The notes: generated from the sequence alone by a model not told the origin. A stretch of DNA of 64,000 nt from Peterkaempfera bronchialis (GCF_003258605.2 NZ_CP031264.1:1674001-1738000); one strand, 5' to 3'; positions 33,232-41,689 are shown, numbered from the stretch's first letter. A program made the numbers and translations.

Positions 33232-33871
33232 GCTGCGCGACCTTCTCGGGGAGTTCTTCGAGGCTGTCGATCCGCAGGGTCGGCAGCCGAATCGCGTCCG
33301 GGTCGTGCTGCTGGATGACGCCCCAGGGGCCCCGCCGGATCAGCGCCGTCGCCATACCCGCGGCGGCGGCGGGCCTGATGTCGTTGTCGAGGCGGTCACC
33401 CACGTACAGGATCTCCTGCGTCTCGCAGGGCGCAGCCTCGGCGACCCGTTCGAAGAAAGCGACATCCGGCTTCGAGGCCCCCCAGTCGTCCGAGGTACCG
33501 ATCATGTCCGCGGGCAGGTCGAGGGAGCGGAGGATGCGACCGGCCCGGACGGTCTGGTTGCCTGCGACGCCGACCCAGAGGCTGTCGGCCCGCAGCTGCT
33601 TCAGCGCGGGGCGAACGTCGGGGTAGAGGTCTTCCTCCCCGAAGTGCTCCGGCTGCCCCGCCGCGGCGCGGGCCGCGCGCTGCTCGGCCAGATCGAAGCC
33701 GGGCCGGAAGACCTGGAAGGTCTCGCGGTAGTCCAAGCCGCGGGCGATGACCGCGCCGAACGTCGCAGCGAAGGTGTGGCGCGGCACCCCGAGCCAGTCC
33801 GCCCACGTGCCGTACTCCCGGGTCTCGTCCACCAGGCACTCGCCGACATCGAACACAACTGCGCGAATCAT
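33212..33871 (-). CDS. HAD-superfamily hydrolase
   Basis: A 219-residue haloacid-dehalogenase-like phosphatase. Motif I is FDVGECLVDE (nucleophile Asp8), motif II GNQT, motif III Lys in ASKPDVAFF, and motif IV VGDRLDND. The cap between motifs I and II is helical, as in subfamily IA. These enzymes release phosphate from sugars, nucleotides or polyols. It is divergent from the sugar isomerase/radical SAM operon and could dephosphorylate one of its intermediates, but may also be unrelated housekeeping. Confidence 0.87.
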   Translation of the reverse strand: MIRAVVFDVGECLVDETREYGTWADWLGVPRHTFAATFGAVIARGLDYRETFQVFRPGFDLAEQRAARAAAGQPEHFGEEDLYPDVRPALKQLRADSLWVGVAGNQTVRAGRILRSLDLPADMIGTSDDWGASKPDVAFFERVAEAAPCETQEILYVGDRLDNDIRPAAAAGMATALIRRGPWGVIQQHDPDAIRLPTLRIDSLEELPEKVAQLNAGGR

Positions 33872-34227
33872 GGGAGCAGCCTACCGAGAGCGCACACCCG
33901 TCCGGGTTGTACGGCGGGACAAGCCGCCGGGAGGCCGTTTTCCGGACCCAGAAGGTCCTCTGTTGGACCTTCAGATGGTGCGTCAGGTGACCAAATATGA
34001 GTCTGTCAAAGCTGATGGGCCCATCGGCACACCAGCGGGCCGCACCTCGTACCGCCGCAGGGATCACCACAGTGCCCGGCAGGCACCCTCCCGCCGATGA
34101 CCGCCTGCCTCGACCCGGGCGGCCGTCCCCCTGCCGGGGTGTGCCACGCGAGCCCTCACCCTGCGGCGGCGCTCCGGCACCGTGCGGTCGTCCGCGTCAC
34201 ACCTTCGGATGGAGGCATGCACTTCCG
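33872..34227. promoter_or_regulatory. Divergent promoter region of the radical SAM/SerRS operon
   Basis: A 356-bp gap without a gene. It contains the perfect inverted repeat AAGGTCC-N6-GGACCTT at 33952-33971, a candidate regulator site, followed by an unusually AT-rich stretch (near 33990) that could hold promoter elements for either direction. A ribosome site GGAGG at 34211 serves the isomerase gene. Confidence 0.5.
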
Positions 34228-35037
34228 ATGGAGTTATCGATCATCACTGATGAGGTCAGCCAGGATCCCGAAGAGGCAGCACGGCTCGCCGTGAGACACG
34301 GAGTACGTCACGTGGCGATCCGATCCGTCTGGGGGCAGAACATTGCCGAGTGTGACGACGCGCGGGCCGAAGGGCTTGCCGACGTGTTGCGGCAGTACGG
34401 CATCGGCGTCTCCTCCGTCCTGTCCCCTCTGTTCAAATGCCACCCCGGGGGCGCACCGGAGGACGAGCTCGTCGACCCTCACTTCGTCGGCTTCCCTCCA
34501 GTATTCGCCTCCCACATGAGGCAGGCCCATCGGCTTCCTGTCCTGGCCGGACTGCTCGGCGCACCTACGGTCCGCATCTTCACCTTCATCGCCGCGGCGC
34601 CCGCAGGCGGCGTCCTTCCCGGGCCGCTCCGCGACACGATCACGAGCGCGGTGGAGAACTGGGAAGGCACGCGGGCCGCAGTCGAGAACGAGCACATCTG
34701 CCACGTTCGTACGCTGCGCGAGCTTGAGGAGTTCTGCTCGGCCACCGGTCTCGGGGCCGTGGTGGACCCCTGCAATCAACACGTCGCCTCCGATGGAGAC
34801 GGTCTCAAGGACCTCTCCGAGGAACTGGTTCGGAGCGCGGTCGACATCCACGTCAAGGACCGCCGGAACGGACAGTACGTGCCTGTCGGTCGAGGTGAGC
34901 TGAGATGGCAGCCGATCCTGGAGCGCCTCGAAGAGCTGGGTTATGTGGGACCGATCACGCTGGAGTCCCACCTGCGCGGAGACCTTGAGGGCATCACCGA
35001 ATCGATACGCACACTTCGGCGCTGGGGGGTTGCGTGA
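34228..35037 (+). CDS. Sugar phosphate isomerase/epimerase-like TIM barrel (xylose isomerase family)
   Basis: A 269-residue AP-endonuclease-2/xylose-isomerase-like protein: N-terminal strand MELSIITDEVSQDPEEA, mid-barrel VVDPCNQHV (metal ligands expected), HVKD near 211 and C-terminal TLESHLRG with metal-binding Glu/His. The family includes inosose and hexulose epimerases/isomerases (IolE, IolI) and the 3-dehydroshikimate dehydratase AsbF. Codon 3 is TTA, so translation should depend on the bldA tRNA. The start of a five-gene coupled run; the next gene starts on its stop (GTGA). Its pairing with Gfo/Idh is typical of cyclitol or sugar oxidation routes. Confidence 0.85.
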   Translation: MELSIITDEVSQDPEEAARLAVRHGVRHVAIRSVWGQNIAECDDARAEGLADVLRQYGIGVSSVLSPLFKCHPGGAPEDELVDPHFVGFPPVFASHMRQAHRLPVLAGLLGAPTVRIFTFIAAAPAGGVLPGPLRDTITSAVENWEGTRAAVENEHICHVRTLRELEEFCSATGLGAVVDPCNQHVASDGDGLKDLSEELVRSAVDIHVKDRRNGQYVPVGRGELRWQPILERLEELGYVGPITLESHLRGDLEGITESIRTLRRWGVA

Positions 35038-36137
35038 CCACACCCGGGGTTCGGGTCGAGCGAGCTGGACGTGGCATGCAGGCCGCACCGCCCGTGGGCA
35101 TGGCACTGATCGGATGCGGGCGATGGGGCGTGAACCACGCAAGGACTGCTGCGACATCGGGCAGTGTGCACTTCGTGGGCGTGGTCGACCCGGACCAACC
35201 TCAGCGCTTCGATGCCATGGCCCGGTACGGAGTGAGGGGATGGCCGACGCTCTCGGACGCCCTCCGGGATGAGCGTGTCGAGGCCGTCGTCATCGCCTCG
35301 CCGGCGGGCACCCACGTCTCCCTGGCCCTTGAGGCAATGCGGGCAGGTCGCCACGTGCTGGTGGAGAAACCCGCCGCCCTGAGTGCATTAGACGCCAGCG
35401 CCATGTCGTTCGAGGCGCGGCGGCGGGGAGTGCAATTGTCCGCCGGGCACACGTTCCTCTACTCCCAGCCGGTCAGGAACATCGCGGCATGGCTGCGGGA
35501 AGCAGCGCCGAGCCGCCCGTGGTTGATCCGCAGCGAACGGCTCGGCGGCAGAAGGCGTGAGGACTGCGACGTTCTGTGGAACCTCGCGCCGCACGACGTC
35601 TCGATCCTGCTGCACCTGGTCGACGAACCCGTGGTGCACGTTGCTGCCAGGGGCCACATCTTTCCAGGCGGCCGCCACTGGGACCTCGCTGCCGTGGACC
35701 TGACCTTCGCCTCCGGGATACGCGGTGAGGTGTATGTCGGGTGGCGCCATGCCGGCGCCAAGCGGGCTCTGAGGCTCCTCGGCGAGCAGTGGGCCCTGCG
35801 CTACCGGCATGGACGAGCCGACGGAGACGCGGTCCAACTGACAGGCGAGGCCGCCACGGCCGGCGCCGAGCAGATCCTGCACCGCGGTTGCGGTCGGTCT
35901 CCGAGTGGAGCCTTACGGCAGTACGCCGAACCGCTGCGGGTCCAGCTCGAGGAGTTCGTCTCCGCCTGCCGAACCGGACAGCCGACGCTCACCGGGCCCT
36001 CACACCTCACGGCCGTCACCCGGGTGCTACACGCCGCGCACCGCTCCGCCTCTACCGGCGGGGCATCTGTCCGGCTCGACGCCCGCCGGGCCGACGAGCA
36101 GGACAACGACTCCACCACGGCGAATGTCGGCGCCTGA
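35034..36137 (+). CDS. Gfo/Idh/MocA family oxidoreductase
   Basis: A 367-residue NAD(P)-dependent sugar/cyclitol dehydrogenase. Rossmann motif GCGRWG near residue 28, the EKPAAL motif with its catalytic Lys near 114, and the conserved His in LAPHDVSILLHL near 195. Family members oxidise or reduce sugars, inositols or amino-sugar precursors; RifL-type relatives act in kanosamine formation. Two TTA codons (residues 119 and 294) mark it for bldA control. Coupled to the isomerase upstream; 121 bp separate it from the radical SAM gene. The substrate is unknown. Confidence 0.88.
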   Translation: MTTPGVRVERAGRGMQAAPPVGMALIGCGRWGVNHARTAATSGSVHFVGVVDPDQPQRFDAMARYGVRGWPTLSDALRDERVEAVVIASPAGTHVSLALEAMRAGRHVLVEKPAALSALDASAMSFEARRRGVQLSAGHTFLYSQPVRNIAAWLREAAPSRPWLIRSERLGGRRREDCDVLWNLAPHDVSILLHLVDEPVVHVAARGHIFPGGRHWDLAAVDLTFASGIRGEVYVGWRHAGAKRALRLLGEQWALRYRHGRADGDAVQLTGEAATAGAEQILHRGCGRSPSGALRQYAEPLRVQLEEFVSACRTGQPTLTGPSHLTAVTRVLHAAHRSASTGGASVRLDARRADEQDNDSTTANVGA

Positions 36138-36258
36138 CCGCCGTCGGCCCGCAAGCGCTCGGCCCAATGCAGGAGCCCCGGGCGCGGCCGTGCCCGCGTT
36201 CAACTGCCATTGCCCTGCGCGCGGGCAGCAGGCGAACCGCAGCTTCAGGAGGAACGTC

Positions 36259-37947
36259 ATGACCGAACACCTGGAACACGAAAGCTTCGGATGTGGCTCG
36301 TGCGGGTCGGCGAACCAGGGTGTCCTGCTGCCGCTGCCGCGCTTACGCGACGCGGCCTTGCCCGGCGGTACCGACGGGTCCAGCCGCGATGGGCTCCCTG
36401 CCCTGACCGTGGACGCTGTGACGGCGGTCAGCCAGGTCTGGGCCGACGGTGAAGCCCTTCCCCGTCTCGCGGTCGACCCCGCGCGGCTGCGGCCGGAGAC
36501 CAACACGCAGTTGCTCGACCTCGGCGGCGGGGCCTGGTGTCTCAACCACGCCCTCCGCCAGCAGCAGCTCTACGGAGGACAGGTCCTTCGGGAAACCTAC
36601 CGTGACCTGCGGGACGGCATGACCCCGGCAGACCAAGACCTGGCCCGTGTGCTGGTGGAGCAGGGCTTCGCCGCAGCCCCTGGAGAGGCACCGGAGCGCT
36701 TCCACCGCGAACTGATGCGCGCGGAGGACGCCAAGCAGGACGTCCAACCGTCGTTCACCCTGCTGCGCATCCTGCTCACCGATGTCTGCAACCTGTCGTG
36801 CTCGTACTGCAAGGTGATCCCAAACGTCCTGGCACCCCAGGCCGAACCCACCGACGCCGACCGACTCGCCGAGGTCATCGCCTTCTTCTTCACCCACTCC
36901 GACGTCTCACGGCCCAAGATCATCCACATCACGGGCGGCGAGCCCACGCTCTTCTTCCACCAGGTGCAGCACATCGTCGAGGTGGCGGAGCATGCAGCGA
37001 GGCCCGGAGAGAACTTCTGGTTCGTCATCGGCACCAACGCCACCCTCATCCGGCAGCGCCAGGCTGCCTTCCTCGCAGAGCACGACGTGAAGTGCATCGT
37101 GTCGATGGACGGTCCCCAGCACATCCACGACGCGCTGCGCCGCAACCACGGAGGCCGGGGGTCCTGGCGAATGGTCGACGCCGGCGTACGCCGACTCAAG
37201 GAGGCCGGGGCCGAGGTCTCGCTCTCCATGGTCCTGGGCCAGCACAACCTGGACCAGGCCGAGGAGACCATCACCTGGTTCCTGGAGACCTACCAGCCCA
37301 CCGGCCTCGGGGTGAACTTCATGAAGCCCCCCACTCCGGACCAGAAGGACTACCAGCACCTGGTCGACCCCGACCGGTACGCCGACCGGATGTACGCCAT
37401 CCACCAAGCCTTCCGCGACCGTGGCCTGTTCCTCGAACTCGTCTACCGCAAGCTGCAGCCCTTCGTCGAACAGCGCTACCGCTTCCACGACTGCGGCGCC
37501 GCCGGCGGCACCAACCTCAACGTCGACGCCAAGGGCAACGTCGGCCCGTGCAAGAGCTTTCTGGTCATGGACCGCCTCGCCATGCAGGCACTCGACATCG
37601 ACGCCTACCGCTCCACGGTGGTCACCAAGTGGCGCAAGCGCTCCCCCATCTACTACACCCACTGCGAGGGATGCGCGGCCCGCGGCATGTGCGGCAACGG
37701 GTGCGCGTACGACGCCATGGTGCACAGCGGCGACGAGATGGCCATCGACCTGCGCAGCTGCCAGTACACCCAGCGCTTCAACCAGTTGTTCGTCGAGGAC
37801 CTCTTCAACCAGGTCCGCCCGGCCGGACCGGTGCCGGCCACGTGGTGGCACCTTCCCTCACGAGCTGAGCGGGGCCGCCTGCTCGGAGCCGTCTCCGCCC
37901 GTCCGCGCACCCTGTCCTACTCCATCGGCCACCAGACCCTCGACTGA
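36259..37947 (+). CDS. Radical SAM/SPASM enzyme
   Basis: A 562-residue radical SAM protein. The SAM-cluster cysteines are Cys177, Cys181 and Cys184 (CNLSCSYC), with GGEP at 226-229. A complete SPASM domain follows: Cys412, Cys431, then Cys469, Cys472, Cys478, Cys482 (Cx2Cx5Cx3C) and Cys501, enough for two auxiliary 4Fe-4S clusters. SPASM enzymes modify peptides or sulfatases, or act on small molecules. The first 165 residues are an extra domain starting with a Cys-Gly motif (FGCGSCGSAN, Cys12 and Cys15). TTA at codon 29. AGGAGG precedes the ATG. No precursor-peptide gene is seen nearby. Confidence 0.93.
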   Translation: MTEHLEHESFGCGSCGSANQGVLLPLPRLRDAALPGGTDGSSRDGLPALTVDAVTAVSQVWADGEALPRLAVDPARLRPETNTQLLDLGGGAWCLNHALRQQQLYGGQVLRETYRDLRDGMTPADQDLARVLVEQGFAAAPGEAPERFHRELMRAEDAKQDVQPSFTLLRILLTDVCNLSCSYCKVIPNVLAPQAEPTDADRLAEVIAFFFTHSDVSRPKIIHITGGEPTLFFHQVQHIVEVAEHAARPGENFWFVIGTNATLIRQRQAAFLAEHDVKCIVSMDGPQHIHDALRRNHGGRGSWRMVDAGVRRLKEAGAEVSLSMVLGQHNLDQAEETITWFLETYQPTGLGVNFMKPPTPDQKDYQHLVDPDRYADRMYAIHQAFRDRGLFLELVYRKLQPFVEQRYRFHDCGAAGGTNLNVDAKGNVGPCKSFLVMDRLAMQALDIDAYRSTVVTKWRKRSPIYYTHCEGCAARGMCGNGCAYDAMVHSGDEMAIDLRSCQYTQRFNQLFVEDLFNQVRPAGPVPATWWHLPSRAERGRLLGAVSARPRTLSYSIGHQTLD

Positions 37948-37960
37948 CGGGAAGCGCCCT

Positions 37961-39493
37961 GTGCCCTCTTCCCCCGCCGCCCTCTCCGACGCCACGACCG
38001 ACTCGCTGCGTCTGCGCGCCATCGCCACCACCGCCTTCCACGACCATGTGCTCCCCGCCATCCATCGCGACATGCCCGAGGTCGCCGACCGCATCGTCGT
38101 CACCATCACCTCCTCCGTCGCCTACGGAACCGCCGACCGGCACTCGGACCTGGACGTCTTCGTCGTCTTCCGCCGTGAACAGGACTACCGGAGATACGCC
38201 ACCGCCCTGCAGAAGCTGATCGACGGGCTGAACCTGGGCACCGTGTACGGCGCGGTCTGCGACAAGGGCGTGCGCTTCGAGCTGGAGAGCCTGGCGCGCT
38301 CCGACCTCAGCCGCCTCTTCCACCACCCTGAGAAGACCGACAACTGGCACCGCCAGACCGAGTGGCTCCTCTTCTGGTTCCTCGAATCCGTCCCGATCCA
38401 CGACCCCGGGGGCATCCACGCCCGGTTGAAAGGCCGCGCCGGCCGCTGGCCGGCACCCGTCCTCGCCTCCCGGCACGAGGCCGCCCGTACCAGGGTGGCC
38501 ACCTGGACGCACACCGCTCAGCGGGAACTCGCAGCGACCGGCTACACCTACACCGCCCTACGTGCCGCCTGCTACGCGGCGACGGCGGCGCTCGACCTGG
38601 CCTATCTGACCGCAGGACGGTACGGCCCTCACCCGAAATGGCGCCACCCGCACGCCGACCGGCTGCTGGCCGAGCATCCTCGGGCGCTGACCGCCCTGGA
38701 GAACATGAACCGACTGGCCCGCGCTCTGATCGACCTTCCCGACAGCCCCCGGGCATTCGGCGCCGCCCTGGCCGAGCACCAGGCCGAACAGGCCCCTCCG
38801 GATACCGCCGCAACCAGGCCCTGGGCCGAGGCACTGACCGCGGCAGCCCACCGGTTCGCCGACCAGCACGGGGTCATCTGGGTGGCCCACGACCGCTCCC
38901 CCGGCACCCGGTTCCTCACCGCCGCCAGAACGGCCGCCGCAGCGGGTGAGGCCGTCTACCTGGCCGAGGAACTCGGAGGCGACCTCCTGCAGCGCCCTGG
39001 CCGTTCCTACGACCAGGCCCTGCGCATCGCCGCCCCGCTGCGCTGGCTGGCCGGCAGCGCCCCGGAGAGCCAGGCCGTCACGCGCAGAAGGTGGCTGTAC
39101 CTGAACTTCGTGATCTGGCGCAAACTCCGTGTGGTCGCCAAGGCCCGGCGGCGGGGGCATCCCTTCACCTGCCGCTGGTACCAGCTGCAGGTCATCGACC
39201 ACCTCACCGAGGCCCGGGCCCTTCTCGCCGGCGGCCAGCCGCCACCGCTCCACCGCTACACCCGCCAGGCCCTCTCCCTCCTCTCCCCGCCATGGTCCGA
39301 CCTCCTCACCACCGACGCGATCCTCGGCCGCCTTCGGGACCTCGACGGCTACCTGATGTGGGCCTGGGGAGAGCTGGAGGACGTCCAGCAGCGGCTGGTC
39401 GCAAGGCAGCTGCTCCCCGCCGCTGCGGTCACCGACCCCCTCGCCACGCAGTGGGACGTGCAGTACTGGCGATACGAGAACCTCTTCGTCTGA
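37961..39493 (+). CDS. Nucleotidyltransferase-fold protein with long helical C-terminus
   Basis: A 510-residue protein. Residues 45-75 carry the nucleotidyltransferase signature, a Ser-Ser variant of GS (SSVAYG at 51-56) with the metal aspartates Asp63 and Asp65 (SDLDVFVVF). The rest is helical; the middle part (AYLTAGRYGPHPKWRHPH near 230) resembles DUF4037-type partner domains of such enzymes. These proteins transfer AMP or other nucleotides to antibiotics, proteins or RNA. GTG start 13 bp after the radical SAM stop, and the AroE-like gene follows closely, so one operon. A role in adenylylating a pathway intermediate is possible but unproven. Confidence 0.82.
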   Translation: MPSSPAALSDATTDSLRLRAIATTAFHDHVLPAIHRDMPEVADRIVVTITSSVAYGTADRHSDLDVFVVFRREQDYRRYATALQKLIDGLNLGTVYGAVCDKGVRFELESLARSDLSRLFHHPEKTDNWHRQTEWLLFWFLESVPIHDPGGIHARLKGRAGRWPAPVLASRHEAARTRVATWTHTAQRELAATGYTYTALRAACYAATAALDLAYLTAGRYGPHPKWRHPHADRLLAEHPRALTALENMNRLARALIDLPDSPRAFGAALAEHQAEQAPPDTAATRPWAEALTAAAHRFADQHGVIWVAHDRSPGTRFLTAARTAAAAGEAVYLAEELGGDLLQRPGRSYDQALRIAAPLRWLAGSAPESQAVTRRRWLYLNFVIWRKLRVVAKARRRGHPFTCRWYQLQVIDHLTEARALLAGGQPPPLHRYTRQALSLLSPPWSDLLTTDAILGRLRDLDGYLMWAWGELEDVQQRLVARQLLPAAAVTDPLATQWDVQYWRYENLFV

Positions 39494-39506
39494 AGGAGCG
39501 ATGCGC

Positions 39507-40328
39507 ATGCGACTGGCCCTCCTCGGCTCACCGGTGGACCAAGCGCTCTCACCGGTGCTCCACCGCGCGGCCTACCAGGCCCTCAGCTTGAACTGGACCT
39601 ACGAAGCCATCGACTGCCGCGAGGCGGACCTGCCCGGCTTCTTCGCCTCCCTGGACGACACCTGGGCAGGGTTCTCGCTCACCATGCCGCTCAAGCACGC
39701 CGCCCTGCCGCTGATGGCAGACGCCTCTCCCGTCGCTGCGGCCACCGGAGTTGTCAACACCGTGGTCGTCCAGGACGGCCGGCTGCTCGGGGACAACACC
39801 GATGTCGCCGGAATGCTCCAGGCGCTGCGCGAGATGCCGGGCAACCGCCCCGGGCCGGCCGCGGTCCTCGGCGCCGGCAGCACGGCAGCGACCGCGCTCG
39901 CGGCGCTAACCGAGCTGGGCATCAAGGAAGTCGTCGCTGTGGCCCGGAATCCCGCACGCGCGGGCGCGCTGCGAGCGGCAGCGAAGAGACTCGGCACCGA
40001 CCTCGCCATCCAGCCGTGGCACACCGAGAGGCTCCCACCGGCCGCCCTGGTCATCTCTGCCCTGCCGCCGGGTGCAGCCGACGCCCTCGTGCCGGCTATG
40101 GCGGGCTTCCACGGTGCGCTCCTCGATGTGGTCTACCGGCCGTGGCCCACGCGACTCGCCGCTGCCGCCCGTACCGCCGGAGCCACCGTGGTGGGCGGGC
40201 TGACCATGCTCCTCCACCAGGCAGCCCGGCAGGTCACGCTCCAGACCGGGGCCGTGCACGCGCCCACAGCGGCCATGCGTGAAGCGGCACTCGAATCGCT
40301 CAACGACCGCACAGTCCAGCCAATTTAA
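39507..40328 (+). CDS. Shikimate dehydrogenase (AroE)-like enzyme with altered substrate motif
   Basis: A 273-residue AroE-fold dehydrogenase. The catalytic pair Lys63 (TMPLKHA) and Asp99 (GDNTD) is intact, and the NADP loop is LGAGSTA near 122. The shikimate carboxylate motif, SxS in true AroE, reads ALS (Ala13-Leu-Ser15), losing one Ser, so the substrate may lack or reposition the carboxylate. ATG 39507 sits 8 nt after AAGGAG and was preferred to 39501. Paralogues of this kind act in quinate, aminoshikimate and other specialised routes. It is unlikely to be the housekeeping aroE, given the company it keeps. Confidence 0.83.
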   Translation: MRLALLGSPVDQALSPVLHRAAYQALSLNWTYEAIDCREADLPGFFASLDDTWAGFSLTMPLKHAALPLMADASPVAAATGVVNTVVVQDGRLLGDNTDVAGMLQALREMPGNRPGPAAVLGAGSTAATALAALTELGIKEVVAVARNPARAGALRAAAKRLGTDLAIQPWHTERLPPAALVISALPPGAADALVPAMAGFHGALLDVVYRPWPTRLAAAARTAGATVVGGLTMLLHQAARQVTLQTGAVHAPTAAMREAALESLNDRTVQPI

Positions 40329-40388
40329 CTGATCATCATTAACTCGGGACGACACCTGCGAAGCCCGTACATCCCGGGTGCGAGTCAC

Positions 40389-40394
40389 TACACT
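40389..40394 (+). promoter_or_regulatory. Minus-10 element of a leaderless SerRS transcript
   Basis: TACACT, 7 nt before the GTG start of the SerRS gene; no ribosome site precedes the start. No good minus-35 hexamer is seen. Confidence 0.5.
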
Positions 40395-40401
40395 GAGGCG
40401 G

Positions 40402-41634
40402 GTGATCGACTTGAAGGCTGCTCGTCGAGAGCCAGACCGCTACCGTGCCGCCCTCGCCCGTCGCGGGTCGGCTGAAGACTTCGACGCCCTACTCGCCGTC
40501 GACGAGAAGTGGCGCGGACTGACCGAGCGGGTCGACAGTCTCCGATCTCAGAAGCGCCCCAAGGGCGCTCCGACGCCGGAAGAGTTCGAGGCACTCAGGC
40601 GGCTCAAGGAAGAACTGCGCCAGTCCGAGCAGGAACTCTCCGCCGCGGACAGCGAGCGTCAGGCGCTGCTCGACCGTCTCCCCAATCTGCCGCATCCGAC
40701 CGCTCCCGACGGCGGCGAGGACGATGCGAAGCTCGTACGCACCTGGGGCCGAGTACCTACCTTCAGCTTCACCCCCAAGGACCACCTGGAACTGGCCTCG
40801 CCCTCCGGCCGGGTCGACATGCAGCGAGGTGCCCGGCTCTCCGGTTCCCGGTTCGCCTACCGCATCGGGGACGTCGCCCTGACAGAGATGGCGCTGTACC
40901 GGTTCGTGATCGACAAGCTCGCCGGCCAGGGCTTCCTTCCGGTGCTGGCCCCCGTACTGGTCAACGAGCGCGCCATGTACGGCACGGGCTACCTCCCCAC
41001 GGACGAGAGCAATCTCTACTGCCTGGACAAGGACGGGCTCTACCTCAGCGGCACGTCCGAGGTCGCCCTCGCCGGCATCCACATGGACGAACGGCTGGAG
41101 GAAGACCAGGTCCCCGCCCGCTACACCGCCTTCTCGACCAACTTCCGACGAGAGGCCGGCGCCGCAGGCAAGGACACCCGCGGCATGTTCCGGGTGCACC
41201 AGTTCGACAAGGTCGAGATGTTCGTCTACTGCCTCCCCGAGCAGTCGGAAGAGATCCACGAAGAACTCCTCGCCAACGAGGAAGAGATCATCCAGGCTCT
41301 CGGACTGCCCTACCGGGTGGTGAACATCGCCGTGGGCGATCTGGGATCCCCGGCTGCCAAGAAGTACGACATCGAGGCGTGGTTCCCCGTCCAGGAGCGC
41401 TACCGAGAGGTGACCTCCTGCTCCAACACCACGGACTACCAGGCGCGCCGTCTCAACACCCGGGTGCGCCGCAACGGCGGCCTGGAATTCGTGCACACCC
41501 TCAACGGGACGGGGATCACCGCCCGCGCCCTGCTGGCCATCATGGAGAACTTCCAGGACGAAGGCGGCGCTGTCGCCGTACCCCAGGTCCTCCAGGATTT
41601 CGGCGCCCCCGCACGCATCGGCCACACCAGCTGA
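40402..41634 (+). CDS. Seryl-tRNA synthetase, pathway-associated paralogue
   Basis: A 410-residue class II SerRS: N-terminal coiled-coil arm (about 30-100), motif 2 FSTNFRREAGAAGKDTRGMF, and motif 3 HTLNGTGITARALLAIMENF with its Arg. The sequence differs at many positions from the usual streptomycete SerRS, for example SCSNTTDYQARRLN and NGTGITARA, which suggests a second copy. The GTG at 40402 lies 7 nt after a TACACT minus-10 element, a leaderless layout giving it its own promoter. It could supply Ser-tRNA to a biosynthetic transferase (as VlmL for valanimycin) or be an inhibitor-resistant copy (as in albomycin producers). Confidence 0.88.
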   Translation: MIDLKAARREPDRYRAALARRGSAEDFDALLAVDEKWRGLTERVDSLRSQKRPKGAPTPEEFEALRRLKEELRQSEQELSAADSERQALLDRLPNLPHPTAPDGGEDDAKLVRTWGRVPTFSFTPKDHLELASPSGRVDMQRGARLSGSRFAYRIGDVALTEMALYRFVIDKLAGQGFLPVLAPVLVNERAMYGTGYLPTDESNLYCLDKDGLYLSGTSEVALAGIHMDERLEEDQVPARYTAFSTNFRREAGAAGKDTRGMFRVHQFDKVEMFVYCLPEQSEEIHEELLANEEEIIQALGLPYRVVNIAVGDLGSPAAKKYDIEAWFPVQERYREVTSCSNTTDYQARRLNTRVRRNGGLEFVHTLNGTGITARALLAIMENFQDEGGAVAVPQVLQDFGAPARIGHTS

Positions 41635-41651
41635 CGGCTGCCCGAGGCACC

Positions 41652-41689
41652 GCCCGGCCCGGAACGGCGCTAGCCGTTCCGGGCCGGGC
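41652..41689. terminator. Very strong hairpin after SerRS, 16-bp perfect arms
   Basis: Arms GCCCGGCCCGGAACGG and CCGTTCCGGGCCGGGC with loop CGCTAG, starting 17 bp after the SerRS stop. It closes the operon and separates it from the convergent HD-domain gene. Confidence 0.88.

Noticed and set aside
36259-36400. A separate RiPP precursor peptide at the start of or before the radical SAM gene
   Set aside because: No independent start, stop and ribosome site for a short peptide was found in 36138-36258 or within the gene's start; a fused peptide remains only a hypothesis.
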